DNA of 64,000 nt from Sabethes cyaneus. Its lineage: Eukaryota > Arthropoda > Insecta > Diptera > Culicidae. Below the pieces are notes generated by a model. It did no database searches. It was not told the origin of the DNA and was given only the letters and a program-made list of their open reading frames with translations. Made by a program: the position numbers and the translations under genes. The stretch covers positions 195,546,911 to 195,610,910 of the forward strand of contig NC_071354.1 in NCBI RefSeq assembly GCF_943734655.1, written 5' to 3'. Shown piece by piece: positions 21,936 through 34,396 of the stretch; positions within the stretch are counted from its first letter, which is position 1; each line of letters begins with the position of its first letter.

Positions 21936-24411
21936 TATTTTTTAATATTTCATATGCTACTGCATTTGTTAATCAATACCTTAATAATACAAAAATATCT
22001 TATTCCAAACTCTGAAAACAATCATGTTATTGCTTTGTTATTAAAATAACACAACTAGTTATACTTTTGGCAATAAAGGAGCAAAATTTTGATATTATTT
22101 TTTGTTATTTTACCAACTGTGTCAGCCAAAACAAGACCAAATTTTGATGAGTTATTCGATATCCCTAACACATTTTGATATTATGTTGCTCTTCGCTCCT
22201 ATCGGGCGTATGGTGATTTGGGGAAAAATGATCGAATGCCCCGGATATAAATTTTTGCTTGACAAAAAAAAATATCTTTCTCTCGGGGATTCTCCCATTT
22301 TCTCATTGAAACTTTCTTCAGGTACTAAGTAAATTTAGTAACATAGATAATCAAATTTGCAAGAAGAATGCTTATAATATTGAAGACTGGCTAAAAATAT
22401 GACGATTTTAAAATTAGTTGTTTTCGGAAAACGTCAATATAGCAAACTTTTGAATCGTGTTTTGATACAACACATTTTGTGTTTTCAGACGCACTGTAAG
22501 GTGCGATGAACAAGAAGCGACAAGATTTGTTTTTTTATATAAGTTTATAAGAATTTCATTTTTATTATATAATGCAACTCATTGATTTTAGCTTTTTTTT
22601 ATTTCATTTTTTAATAGACTACGATATCAGGTTTAAAATTATACCCATCAATAATATTTACATCCGCGATAACAATTTAATTTTTTGACTTTTTCCAAAT
22701 GACTTATTTTTCAAACTATTGAAATGGGCAAGTTTGACGGCTTGTTTCTACATGGTATTTATTTTCTATCAAAATTTTTTTCACAAATCTCAAAAATATG
22801 GACAATTTACTACAAAACCGGAACAAAAATTTTTTTTCGGCAATTTTGGTCGCTACTTCATATGGGACTCTTCTTATGTGCAATGTCGCTGGTGACCACT
22901 CCCTTTATCTCTAGCTTCCGCTTTATTATCGCCCAATATATCTCTATGTATTGGACGGAGCTGGAAATAATTTGATGGATGCAGTTCTTTTGGGATGAAC
23001 TATGTCAGCTGGCTAGATTTGGTCAAACAGTAACTGGACCATCACATTAACATAAAACCATGGGTTATATTCACATAAAAATGTACCTTTGGCAGTAATC
23101 GTGTATGACAAAAAATGTCAGTTTCTCACAACAATTCTACCTAATCACTTATGTTCGCTTTTATGTAGGAATCCGTAAAAACCCGTTCAGCCCGACAATT
23201 CCACCGTAGAATGCCGAAATACCGAAAGTTTTTGGGTGGAGATCCAAGCTATTTGAGCTAGGAAGCAACGGAATATCAAAATGGAGGTTATGAAAACTGC
23301 ATTTGATTAGTACGCTAACAGCGTGGACCTGGAGAAATATTACGGAAAAATACAAGTCACCTTTTTTCAGTCCTGTCTCGGTCCAGAGATTTACGAGAGT
23401 TTCTATCTTACCATAACACACCCAGTAGTGCTGACAACAGTGTCAGACAAATTCATGGAATACTCCATGGTGTTTGTCGCAGTAAGAAGCAAAAGAATTT
23501 TCCTTGTAATTGAATAAAAAGAAAACTAATCCAATTTAATTCTACTATGTATATTTGTTCTTCAAGGATACGTATTTCCCCTACGACTTGCAGGCTTCCT
23601 CAGTGTCTGTTTTCGAACTGTAGTACGTTCAGCATTTGGCTGGTTCCTGAGGGAGTAAATGGCGTAATTGCTGATGGTGTTCATTTTACCCCCAGTTCCC
23701 CTATTTAGAATTTTGCTTGAAAACTTTGTACCACTCTCTGCGCGATGTTGTGTGCTCTCAGTGGTCAGAACTGTTCCCGCAGGCTAGTTAAAACATGGTG
23801 AATAGAGCAGGGTGTCTATACTCACCATGGTTAAAAGTGCGCTCATTTGGCTACCAATGGGGCAGCAGCCCAATAGCGCCGTAAATATAAAAGATAAAAC
23901 TATAGCAACTTCAAAAATATTGTAGACAATAATTAACTCTACAATTTCCCTTCCCAACACTACTTTTTCGAATTCTGTTTCGTTGAGCCGCCCTAGTATG
24001 AGCGTCTACTGAGCAAAAAATCGAAGATGAGGCCTGGCTGTGAGATGCTTATTTCTATGTCTCTTTGTGGTTAAGATGAACAAAAACAAGCCTGAGTGAA
24101 GCTTCTGTGCTGTGTACCTTCAGAAAACAATTTATTCGTTCAATATAAATGTCAAGCCGGTCAACTACTGTGAAATGAGTGTCACTAGAAGCAGACCTCC
24201 CTCATGACCGTCTTATATTTTAATCCTTACATGTTCTATTTTCATGTTCCACCTGCGTTGAACAGCAAGGAGAGCACAAGTTAAAGATACTCGTATTAAT
24301 TTTGAAGAGTACAAAGCGTCACCGGGGACAGAGAGGAATCCTGCAGAGCAGAGCAGGAGCAGATCCTGTCCAATCCATATCTACACCTTTAACGTATGCT
24401 TTCCGACTGTA
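21936..24411. other. No gene recognised
   Basis: Mostly AT-rich. A GGGGAAAAATGATCGAATGC phrase near 22219 resembles mosquito repeat ends but has no visible partner. Nothing else was recognised. Confidence 0.45.
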
Positions 24412-24595
24412 ATATGCAATTTTCAGGTACTGTTTTTCGGCTATGTAGTCTGTATTTAGCAGTCAAAACGATGTTTTGCTTCTATATCCGACGTTTAAAT
24501 AAAACCACCGAAACGTCGGATATAGAAGCAAAACATCGTTTTGACTGCTAAATACAGACTACATAGCCGAAAAACAGAACCTGAAAATTGCATAT
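24412..24595. repeat. Near-perfect 85-bp-arm hairpin
   Basis: Arms 24412-24496 and 24511-24595 are reverse complements at 84 of 85 positions by eye (one A/T difference at 24429), with a 14-base loop. CATATCTACACC occurs both just before (24377-24388) and at the right arm end (24591-24602). This could be a recent foldback made by template switching, a small MITE, or a hairpin-RNA locus. No ORF. Confidence 0.85.
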
Positions 24596-27179
24596 CTACA
24601 CCAATAACATACAAAACGGATTTAATCATCTTGTTAAACGAAAGAGGAGAAAAATACTAGCAAATCTCAAGAGTAACAAGCCGTGCAAAGACAATTTCAG
24701 ACAACCCCTCATTTGCCTTGACGTCTTTCTTATTATTTTGTTTCCTCAACTCAAGAGCCCCTCGTGCTCGTCGCCAACCAGGACACGACACGACAACATG
24801 AACATTTGTCAAACAAAGGGGCAGCCACATGGGATATCTATCGGGAGGCGATAAAAATGCGACGGTAGATAGGTACCTACCGAGTTACCGGCAATAAATT
24901 GATCTCGAAATACGTAAATCACGAACCACCGCACCGCACCGATTCCCGGAGTTCAGCTCAGCTTACGATGGGGACGTGCAAGCATGATGTACCCACCTAA
25001 GTATGTGCTGCAAGTAGCATAAACGGGTCTTTATATATGGTAGGGTCACAAAGGTGAATTAAAAAAAAAACTGCGGAAAATGTTTGTTTCCTCAGAGAAT
25101 TCCCTGTGCAAAACGTAAAGTCAATTTAAGGATAAGGAGTGATATTTTTGCTTTGCTTAAATTTCAAACTTACCCTTCCTGTGGTCGGTCTAGTAGTGCT
25201 TCACAATGCAGGTTTTGGTCAATGTTGCGGAAGCTTATGTCTACGAGACATAGGAGATATGGATTTACAATGCTTCGATCCACAGCACCACAGCAAACAC
25301 CGAAAACAGATATAGAAGCAATGTTAAACTTTGATACATATTTTCGCAGGATGTTTACCTTCCTGTTTTCCAGAATCCCATAGATGGTTGAAAATTTTAT
25401 TCTAATTTTTGTGAGCAAATAATTTCATACTAACTCGATAGGCAAATTCAAATTAAACTGAGATTTTTCAATTCTCTATTTATTAATTTCACCTGTGAGT
25501 GTAAACAAAATTTAAATCTTTAAGCCTTCAGCAGTTAAATGAGGTTTTAAATTAAATCGAAAGCATTTTCGCACCCATCCATACGATGAATTCTATGTTC
25601 AGAAAGTCCTTAGCATATATACCGTATATATGCTACATAGATTCTATACATGAATCTATCTTTCCCTATCGATGATGGGTGCTCTCGGTTGTTGTCTACG
25701 AGTTGCCTAGTTTGCCAGGAGCTTCTTGCTAATGAAAAACCCATTTCGACCCGGTTGGCCAGCCAGTAGCTGAATGGGAACGATTGATTCAGTGTTCGCT
25801 TTTCAATGTGCCTTTTTCCATTTCAAGGGCCACACAGCGCAGGGGGTTGACTACATCAGTCGGTCGTTGCTATATATTCAAGAAGCAGAAGACTGATGAA
25901 AAACTGGCAAGTTGAACCACTTGTTGATGCTGGGTGCCATGGTGGTGACTACTTTAACTGAATTCAAGGGGATTTTCCGCACGCGGGTGTGCTTCGGGCA
26001 TGATAAATTTTCATAAGAAATTTCCAAACTCCGCCGAATAGATTTCCACGAAAAGAGAAAACATTAAAATCTCAATATTGTCAAACAGTTTGGTTCGTCA
26101 AGCATGTGGATGAAAATTGAATTACTTTTGGTTTGTGACCGCTGTTTGACAGTATCATCAACTGATTCGAGGGAACAAAATATATCCGCAATGCTTTCAT
26201 TGCTGGCCCTTGGCAAATCTGCAATAAAAATGTCAGAAGTAACAAAAATATCAACTATTTATTATTCCATCAAATCACTCCTTCCTTTATTTATAGTCAG
26301 CCTCCAATAGTCAGTCACAGTCCGATTATTTGCAAACATGTGTGCGATCAAATTTAGCAAGACGTTCCGAGCCGGCCCGCAAAACCAATCCAATAATCCA
26401 CGTTGAATAAACAAATCGTTCATCAAAATGCGCTGAGCTGAGCTGCGCTGGGAATCTTCTTTTGACACACCCTTCCGGACGCCAGCCACGCACCACACAC
26501 CGGTGGGTGCCGTGGCCACTACTTGGCCCTGCCAACTTGTTCGGTAAACAAAATGTGCAACACTACATACTGCTCGACGACGGAGCATCAGTGATCGGCG
26601 AACGATTCCGTTCCACCGGTTTGAGATTGAACCGAACACTCGAACAGCATTTCATGGTGATGGAAAATTGGCGGGGAAAATTGTGTGAATTTAACCGGCT
26701 GATTTGAGTTTAGACATGCTTTCTTATTTACTCACCCCAAATGTTGACACTTTTCTAGCTTTATCCTTTAATTTTTCAGGGAAATTCATACGAAATCCTC
26801 TCCTCCGAATAATTGTCGTTTGAGCGGAACCCCGGGATGTTTGAAGCTCTGACGTCTTTCGTCTGAGGAGATCAATCGTTTGCAATCCAAGACATTTTGG
26901 CCTATTGCCAACTAGGTATGACCAAGAATTATTGCACTTTGATAGAATTTCACGAACCACAAGTGGCACTCAAGCAGAAATTCTTTCCTGTCAAATACTT
27001 TCGGGAAAATACCGTAAAATTAGCATCAGCATGAGCACATGGCAGTGCATCTAGAATTGGCTTAACATGTATCGCACCTGTACTTTGTCTGTCACTCTGA
27101 TTCGATGGGATCGAATGTTTTAACTGGATTTTTTGAACATCATTTTTCACGAAGAAAAGTAAAGAACAATTTCACGACT
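24596..27179. other. No gene recognised
   Basis: Mixed AT-rich and moderately GC-rich DNA. 24890-24990 and 25660-26000 lack recognisable repeats. 26340-26680 is GC-richer with ORFs on both strands (125 aa minus, 81 aa plus) that show no recognisable protein features. Confidence 0.4.
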
Positions 27180-27296
27180 AGTAGTACGATTCTGGTAACT
27201 GTAACAGCCTCTCCCAGCTGAGATTCGAATATGCGATGACCGACTTGTTAGACCACCATCACACCCAGAGGCTAACCTGGTGGGTCACTAAATTAC
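27180..27296 (-). mobile_element. tRNA-derived SINE, head only
   Basis: On the minus strand the head reads CTAACAAGTCGGTCATCGCA then TATTCGAATCTC (a one-base-altered B box) and AGCTGGGAGAGGC. It matches the family copies at 38145, 51712 and 59541. The SINE body is lost. Confidence 0.7.
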
Positions 27297-27499
27297 TAAC
27301 CCTAAATTTATCACCACACTAAATAATCAACAAGCAAAACAGTATGAAGGTCTGTGTCTTCTTGGGGCATGGACGCTGTGTTGATGTAGGACTAGGAAAT
27401 TAGATACAATTTGATAAAGCAGGAAATTTTAAAAATATTCAACAGTTTGTTACGCAAATTTACTAGTTAGACGAGGCCGAGATTAAATTTTCCAAATGC

Positions 27500-28020
27500 C
27501 TCTGCCCTGTGTCTCTTTTTTATCAGCAATTTGAAGATTTTCAGTTATTTTTATACTTGTAACACAACACAACAGTAACACAATCAAAAATATGTAAAGA
27601 ATTCCGTAGCAAGTCTTTGAGTGCAGTTCTTCACTCTGAAAATTTCTGTATCTCATCACATGTTCGAATATTTCATCTACCACGTTTTTATACAAAACTT
27701 CAGTTTTGAATGAATTTTTACAGTATATTCGTGTTAACGAACGTAAGCTGCTGCCACCTCCAAAAGTTTATTATAGGGGTGAAGCGGAATAAGAATTTCT
27801 TAAAGAGCGCAAGAGATCAAAACATTTTGGCAGATTTTCACCCACACGTACATACGGGCATTTCTATGAGTGTGCAAGAGATCGTTTAATGTCGTCAATG
27901 CGAATAGTGTATACAGTTGGTTAAAACGAAGGAATGGCTTAACGGATTACTTTCAGGACATCAAGTTCGTCTAGGTTCAAATGATAAAATCAATCAGTGG
28001 GATGAGACAGCGTTATAACA
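27500..28020 (+). repeat. Flank module of the hAT-like unit, copy 1
   Basis: Landmarks such as AATCAAAAATATGTAAA (27582), CAAAACTTCAGTTTTGAATG (27694) and TTTCAGGACATCAAGTTCGT (27951) recur in the same order at 29510-29820 and 31440-31620. In the first two cases they precede a hAT transposase relic by a similar distance, so the module is probably part of the same element. Confidence 0.5.
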
Positions 28021-28106
28021 CAATTCTGGCTTTAGTTTTCAAAAGGTCGCATAATCTGTGTAAAAAGGTTGATTATGCGACCTTCTGAAAACTAAAGCCA
28101 GAATTG
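28021..28106. ncRNA. Pre-miRNA-sized hairpin
   Basis: Arms 28021-28056 and 28071-28106 pair at 35 of 36 positions around a 14-base loop, giving an 86-base stem-loop on either strand. The size fits a microRNA precursor. The almost perfect pairing fits better a MITE or a hairpin-siRNA source. Expression is unknown. Confidence 0.4.
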
Positions 28107-28539
28107 CTTATTTTCGGATTTCAGATCGATTGAAGCAATTGATACATTTCGTATAAAAATGGCTGAGTTGTAAGCATGTAAAACCTAACAACTTTTCATT
28201 ATAAGTTCATTTCTCGTGCTTCTAAAGTGAAGTCCAATATAGAAAACAAAAACTTAATTGTACGTTAAAAAAAATTGTTAGTAACTTTTATTTAAAATTT
28301 AGTAACAAACTAATTTAACTAAAATTATTATTAATTAAGGTCCGTCACGTTTAAAAATTTAGCAAACAATGTGCAGTTCATTCCGCTGCTTTGTATGACC
28401 ATTTTAATTGCTGGAACTAATGCCGTTATTTCTAACAACAGCAATGTCACATTAATCTTATAGCTCATTCGATATATTTTTATTCAAAATTGGGTACAAT
28501 AGACATAACCACTACTGTTTCCAGGTTTTTTTTTGCGAA

Positions 28540-29043
28540 ATTGTATTTCCCAAGCAATTTTTCGATTATTTTAGTTTAGAAAAAGACCTTTCACATGCAA
28601 CTTGGGTGCATGATACCGTTAGCAGCAATTTATACGACAAGATAACATTTTTGTATGTTGTCTTATGAAAATTATGTTGCTGTAAAACGATAAAACAGGT
28701 AAAACTCTGAAATTTGTGCGTCGTTTTTGAGTGTTCTTTACTGTCTTTACTAAAAACGCTTGGTTATCGATGTCTGTCTCTTCCACGCTCTCGTATCGTC
28801 AGCTGAACTATGATCGTCTGCATCTAAATATTCATAATTAGGCGACATTTTTATTTTTGACCAGACACCAGCAAAATGTGTTAGTTCTGCTTGCAATTTA
28901 GCAGCATCTATATTGGAGAACTTCCTTAGAACTTGGGAAAAAGTGCGAAAGTTTGTGCCTAGGGGCACGAACGAGGGACAGTAAACTTTTGGTTTACTGT
29001 ATTTTAATAAATGCTCTGAAACATTCCTATACATCTGATACAA
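28540..29043 (-). mobile_element. hAT-family transposase relic 1 (C-terminal part)
   Basis: A 97-codon frame (29043-28750) reads LTHFAGVWSKIKMSPNYEYL followed by DADDHSSADDT. After frame breaks, the minus strand at about 28630-28565 reads YKLLLTVSCTQVACERSFSK then LK. TQVACERSFSKLK is the hallmark of the hAT dimerisation region at the end of hAT/TTF-type transposases. These enzymes cut and paste DNA with 8-bp target duplications. The copy is broken by stops and lacks the N-terminal catalytic region. A second, diverged copy lies at 30400-30800 with the same order of blocks. Confidence 0.7.
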
Positions 29044-29689
29044 GAAGACAAATTCCTAAATGCCCGTGCTCTGTATATCAGTTTTATCCGTTTCTTAGAG
29101 TTTCTAAGAGTTTCATCATGCCACAATCACACTTCTTCTGACATTTTGAAAATTTTTGTGTGACTTGTAGCACTAGTCAACTTTAGGTAACTGGCCTGAA
29201 ACAAATATTAAGTTAAACCACTTTCTCAAGGATCTTTCTCAAAACATAAAATATTTGTCATAAAGCGCACAACTTACGGTTGAACGGAAAAAATAGATAA
29301 TTAATCGGGGTATCGGGGTTATCATTTACCACTGGTTAACGTTCGTTAATTTCCTTGAAAATAGTTGATATTTAGCACCATTATTGTGACAGATTGAAAT
29401 AATTTGCCTTTGAATTAACATACGAACAGCGAGTTAAAATTAGGATAGTTAAAATATCAATTAGCTGCCATCCTCTGCATATTAATAGTTCTTTTTGATA
29501 CTCTGTATAACAGTTATTTCACACTAGACTGCAATGCAATCGAAAATATGTAAACAACTGCATGCAACTAATTGTCAAGCAACAAATTAAAGTCCCAAAA
29601 CCGGTTTTCGTATTGAACTGTCGCTAATTCTTCCTCACTTTGTAAATTGCTACATCATGTCACAAACATGAATATTCCGTCAACCCGCT
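29044..29689. other. Spacer between hAT-like units; no gene
   Basis: AT-rich. From about 29495 it carries the same flank module as 27500-27730 (ATCGAAAATATGTAAAC at 29538). Nothing codes. Confidence 0.5.
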
Positions 29690-30275
29690 TTTCATATAAG
29701 ACATCAGTTTTAAATAAGTTCTTGCAATATGTGTATCCAAATGGGCGAAAGATAAGGCTGGGCGCTCACTTCTTTGTAACTGTTCACTTTCAGGGCATCA
29801 AATAGAACTAGGTTTGTCGCGGTTTCAAAAAAGGACGAGAGAACTTTATCACTTTCTTTGGCGTACTTCCCGAGCACAGAGATCAAATTAGTAGAAGTCT
29901 GAATATTATAAAGAATCTTCGACTTGTTGGGACGAGAGGGCTTTGTCACTTGTTTTTAAATTAAGTAATCGAAATCACAGTAAATAGGAGGTGTATTTAA
30001 CTGTCGTCTTTGCCTAGGAAGCAAGCCGATCATGAAGAAAATGTAGGGGATATTTGACCTTAAAACTTGTCATTAATTTTTCTTCATTTGTGGTTGAAAC
30101 AGAAAATTATAATAGGAACCACACAACAGCTGCATCTGTAATTAGTCGATCGGTAGCTATTAGAGCTATTACCGTTCAAAATCTTTCATATTTTCGTGAC
30201 GCTCGCATTTTTTGTTTTTTTTGCAATGACACCCTATCTCAAACCTTGCCATAAGACGTGGTTCTACGTCAAAAA
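29690..30275 (+). repeat. Interspersed repeat alpha, copy 2
   Basis: Contains TTGGCGTACTTCCCGAGCAC (29858), TTGGGACGAGAGG, TATTTAACTGTCGTC (29995) and the terminal AGACGTGGTTCTACGTCAAA (30253-30272). It is colinear with 31440-32680 and ends about 100 bp before hAT relic 2. Confidence 0.75.
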
Positions 30276-30399
30276 TTTGAACTCAGATTTAAAAATATTT
30301 TTGCCTTTTCCTGTCAACAAATCTATGATTATATCGTTTTCGATTTTATTTAAAATTGGGTACTCAATACGCATAAGCATTGCCTTTTTTTTTCTTTTG

Positions 30400-30800
30400 C
30401 GAAATAGTATTTCGTAAACGATTTTTCAATTATTTTAGTTTTGAGAATGACCTTTTGCATGCAACTTGGGTGATAATAATGACAATATGAGCAGCAATTT
30501 ATACGACAAGATAATATTTTATATTTTACCTTGTGAAAATTGTGTTGATGTAAATAACGTTTTACGGCTACAATGCTTAAAATTAACAGATAAAATACTG
30601 AAGTTTCTGCACAGTTTTGGAGGGCTCTGAACTGAAAGTCTTTTCTGAAAATACTTGGTTACCTATGTCAGCTTCTTCATCGCTCGTATCGTTAGCTGAA
30701 CTGTGATCGTTTGTAGCTAAATATTCATCATTAAGCAACATTTTTATTTTTAACCGCGTACTAGCAAAATGTATTAGATCTGCGTGTAATAATACGAATC
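30400..30800 (-). mobile_element. hAT-family transposase relic 2 (C-terminal part)
   Basis: The minus strand has EYLATNDHSSANDTSDEE (about 30730-30660) and, near 30505-30440, YKLLL and ITQVACKRSFSKLK in different frames. It is the same C-terminal region as relic 1 at 28540-29043, about 1.9 kb away, with independent frameshifts. Confidence 0.65.
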
Positions 30801-31439
30801 TTCATGTATACACACTACATGTAGCATTTGTTGAGACTAACTGCAGGTTGAGAAAATTCATGAATGTTACTAGCGCCTCAAATCTTACCTCAACATCAAA
30901 CACTATTTACATATGACCGTATTAGAGTGAGTATTTTCCAAGTATTTTCTTTCTCTTTCCTGCATACGCGTTGGATTGGTCGTCTGCTCGATTGGAATGA
31001 CACTGACAAATAATTTTGACATTGTCGCCACTCTAAATATAGTCACTCTAGACCGTATATGTATTTTGATGACATCAAAAAATTGTTATGTTAAAATGGT
31101 TTGACTGTGCTGCAGGTAGAGAAATCCGAATTTTTTCAAGTCGAAAATTTTTATTATGGTTTTATTATATGATTGAAAGCTACTATATAGGTAAGTTAAA
31201 CTTGTGTGCAAAATGTTTTGTACTAGACTGCCTTATACTGAGTTGACGGTGAAATAAACATTGACACAACACAGATTCCTCCTGCCTTGTCTTGCCAATC
31301 ATTTTCGAAAGAAAATAATCTAAATACTTGACTATTGAAACTATGTAAAGTTGCCTGTCAAACTAACTGACATAAAGCAGCAAATGAAACGTTCAAAACT
31401 ATTCTCGGATAAAAGATTCGCTGATTTTGCTCGCTTTGA
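30801..31439. other. No gene recognised
   Basis: AT-rich spacer between repeat-alpha copies, without recognisable features. Confidence 0.5.
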
Positions 31440-32222
31440 GAATTGCTGCGTAACGTCACATGCATAAATAATCCTTCAGTCCTGTTTCCTTGTAAGACAA
31501 CAGTTCGGAACAAATTCTTGCAGTACCTATATGGATACAATCTGGCAAAAGGAAAGGATTACCGCTCACTTTTCTATGACGTTTCACATTCAGGACATCA
31601 ATTTGGAACACATTCAATGTTTAAAGATAAACTCAGTTGAAAGATAGTGGTGGTTTTATACTTTAACAAAAATTTTTACTTTCTGGACATCAAATTGGAC
31701 TAGGTTAAATGGTCAAATGGTTTTGCACTCTGGTGTACTTCCCAAGCACAGATATCAAATTGGACTAGGTTTAATTGCGTTCGTAAGGAATTTTGTTGAG
31801 ACGAGGAGACTTTGTCACTCTTTCTGGCGTATTTCCCAAGCACAGATATCAAATTGGGCTAGGTTCCAATAGTCGCAAAGAAACTTCGACCTGTAAGGAT
31901 CGGGAAATTTTGTTACTTTTTTTACGTTGAAACTATGATGGCGTTTTTTGCAACCAATCACGAAGCGAGGATTTACTGTAGGACAATGCTTCATTATTTT
32001 CAATTTTCCAATAGTGCGCTTTGAAATCAATAGGTTTATTTATTGGGCTTGATGCGTAGAAGATTTTCCAATCGATTGACACAAAAATATTTAAAATCGG
32101 TCTGGGAACCGCAATGCTATTAGCGCTCAAAATCTTTCATTTTTTCGTGACGCTCGCATTTTTTTTTTTTTTTGGAGTGATACCCTATCCCAAACCTCTC
32201 CGTAGTCCTATGTCAAAATCAA
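31440..32222 (+). repeat. Interspersed repeat alpha, copy 3
   Basis: The internal phrase TTCCCAAGCACAGATATCAA occurs twice (31740 and 31836), showing an internal duplication of about 100 bp. It ends with a degraded CGTAGTCCTATGTCAAAATC at 32203-32222. Confidence 0.75.
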
Positions 32223-33135
32223 ACCAAAAATCTTGTTAGGAAGAGAAGATTTTTTCACTTTTCCTGACGTACTTCCCAAGTACAGATTGTAACTGGCCAG
32301 CCGATTTGTTCCAATGCGCCACTCTCAGATGAGAGACCACTCGCCTTGTTAAAGATTGCCCAGCCTGACACTTTTTGGGAGAAAGTTTCTTTTTATCCCT
32401 AACTCGGGAAAGGAAGCAAGTTAGCTAACTCAAACGGCAGCTCACAGTACTCCGCCAAAAGATGCGTCAAATGTTCTAACCTGTTCAATGGCCCTCTTGC
32501 CATTGGGGGTATTTAACTGTCGTCCCTGCTCGTGAAGCAAGGCTATCACGAAGAAAATGTATGAGCGTATTTGACCTTGAAACCTTTCGTTAATTTTCAC
32601 TCATTCGAGAATAAAATGAAAATTATAATAGAAAACACATAATTGCTACATCTGTTGTGAATCGATCGGTATCTAAACCATGAAAATCCTTTTATAATTG
32701 GCTATCCAGCTATCCAGCTTTTTACAAGCCATAATGGCGAACGTGTTCGTAATATTTAAACAGCATTTTTGACATTTCGCACGTTTTCTTTCCATACATT
32801 CCTTTAGATTTACCGTGAATGCGCGGAAAGAAAACGTGCGATGTATTAGGGAAATATCAAAAATGCTGTTCAAATATTACGAACACGTCCGCCATTATGG
32901 CTCGTAAAAAGCTGGATAAGCGCTCAAAATCTTGCATATTTTCGTGACGGTAGTTAAAATCTAAATTATAGAACACCCTGCGGTAAGACGTAGTCCTACG
33001 TCAAAAAAGTGACAGAATCTCCCCGTCCCAATAGGTTGAAGATTTTACGACGACTAAACCTAGCCCAATTTGATGTCTGTACTTGGGAGGTACGCCAGAA
33101 ATTGTGACAAAATTTCCTCGTCCCAACAGCATAGT
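32223..33135 (+). repeat. Repeat alpha, copies 4 and 5, head to head
   Basis: 32510-32680 matches 29993-30160 (GTATTTAACTGTCGTC, AAAATTATAATAG, ATCGATCGGT). The copy resumes after a MITE and ends AGACGTAGTCCTACGTCAAA at 32988-33007. There it meets a second copy in the opposite orientation (33010-33135: CCTAGCCCAATTTGATGTCT, ACTTGGGAGGTACGCCAG). Confidence 0.7.
32711..32918. mobile_element. Palindromic MITE inside repeat alpha
   Basis: TATCCAGCTTTTTACAAGCC at 32711 pairs with the complement of TATCCAGCTTTTTACGAGCC ending at 32918. The pairing runs on through TAATGGCG, GTGTTCGTAATATTT and GCACGTTTTCTTTCC, leaving a loop of only about 30 bp. One arm lacks about 11 bp. It interrupts repeat alpha just before AGCGCTCAAAATCTT. 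Confidence 0.8.
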
Positions 33136-33570
33136 TTTCCAACATAGATATCCAATTGGATTAAATGTAATCTTCGTAAAAAATCTTCCACCTGAAAATA
33201 CTACATGCATAATCGTCTCAGTAGCCCATATGAATAAAACATTTTGTTTTGCTTTTCCCTTGTCAACCTTGTGGAAGAAGTAAAGCAAACGGTTTTATTC
33301 ATACGGCTTAAAATCTACCATATCTTATCATTGATACGTCTATAAATCTTACCTTGAACGTTTTAGTGTTTTGATAACATTGACCTTCGCAAAACAAACG
33401 CTACCTGAAGGAAATCACCACTTTGCCTTCAGAATTCTTCGCGAATAGCCAATATATTGCATTACAAAACACATTCCACATTTCTTACCTGATATTTTAC
33501 CTCTAAAATCACACCAAAGGTTCAATTTGGTCGAAAGATCGCCAATGTGATGTTGCCTGCGGTTCACCAT
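33136..33570. other. No gene recognised
   Basis: 33145-33300 contains an imperfect inverted pair (CATATGAATAAAACATTTTG at 33228 and GCAAACGGTTTTATTCATAC at 33284), a possible small foldback. The rest is AT-rich and unremarkable. Confidence 0.4.
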
Positions 33571-33690
33571 CTGCCAGTTACACGATACCGGCAACTACCC
33601 AAATAATGTGTCATTAACATACATTACACATTCCAACATTTTATAGCATATCACAATGGAATAGCATGGAATGGGCACCACACAACGGAA
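33571..33690 (+). repeat. Repeat C, copy 1
   Basis: CTGCCAGTTACACGATACCG, then GGCAACTACCCAAATAATGT and TATAGCATATCACAATGGAA, match 48432-48536 read on the opposite strand. About 110 bp, class unknown. Confidence 0.65.
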
Positions 33691-33779
33691 CCCGTTTTGA
33701 GGATTGATCTGACAAGGGAGCAATCGAGTGATTTGGGACATAGATACGCAGAGGATCGCGAAACTCATCAACGACATTA

Positions 33780-34396
33780 AAAATAAATACCAGCAGTTGT
33801 CATAGTTGTTAGTTTGTAATCCAACAGGACTCCCAGATCTTTGACACGTTGTACACGGATGAGCCGGTAGTAGCCAGAAATAGTGTAGTTATTTTCGATT
33901 GGCGCACACTTTCGACGAAAAGAAATTATGTTGCGCTTCTCAATACCTAACGCTGAGTAGTTTGCTTCACACCAGCCGACAGAAGTATTCATGGTATTCC
34001 TGCAGATCCACACAATTGCTTTGACACGTAATGACTTTAAAGATTTCAGTATTGTCAGCATAAAAGAATCTGCAGCCAAGCGGTAGCGAAAGCAAAACAT
34101 CGGTAATCAAAATTGAGAAAAGACGCGGGCCCAGATTGCTGCCTTGTGGGACTCCAAATCGTTTGGAGAAGCAGTTGGAAACAGTAGATCCTACTTTGAC
34201 ACACAAACTTCGATTAGTCAAGTGAGATCGAAACCAGCAGGTGCTGTCCGTTGCAACACCTGGTCGTTCCATTTTGGCAGTTTTCCATGCATTGAACGGT
34301 CGAAAGGCGAAAGCAGCTTTCAGGTCTAAATAGACAAATAGCATCGGTTTGCAAGCTAGAGTCCAAGCTTTGCAAACAGCCAGAAACAAACTGCAT
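33780..34396 (-). mobile_element. Jockey/CR1-type reverse transcriptase fragment
   Basis: Two overlapping frames read VYLDLKAAFAF (motif A, Asp present), SHLTNRSLCVKVG, GVPQGSNLGPRLFSI (motif B), CRFFYADNTEIFK (motif C, with the second Asp replaced by Asn), then a frameshift to VKDLGVLLDYKL. Both the endonuclease and the C-terminal end are missing. It resembles the elements at 10015 and 55265. Confidence 0.85.

Noticed and set aside
26262..26639. 125-residue minus-strand ORF
   Set aside because: No domain, no splice or start support, overlapped by an equally long plus-strand ORF in a GC-richer patch.
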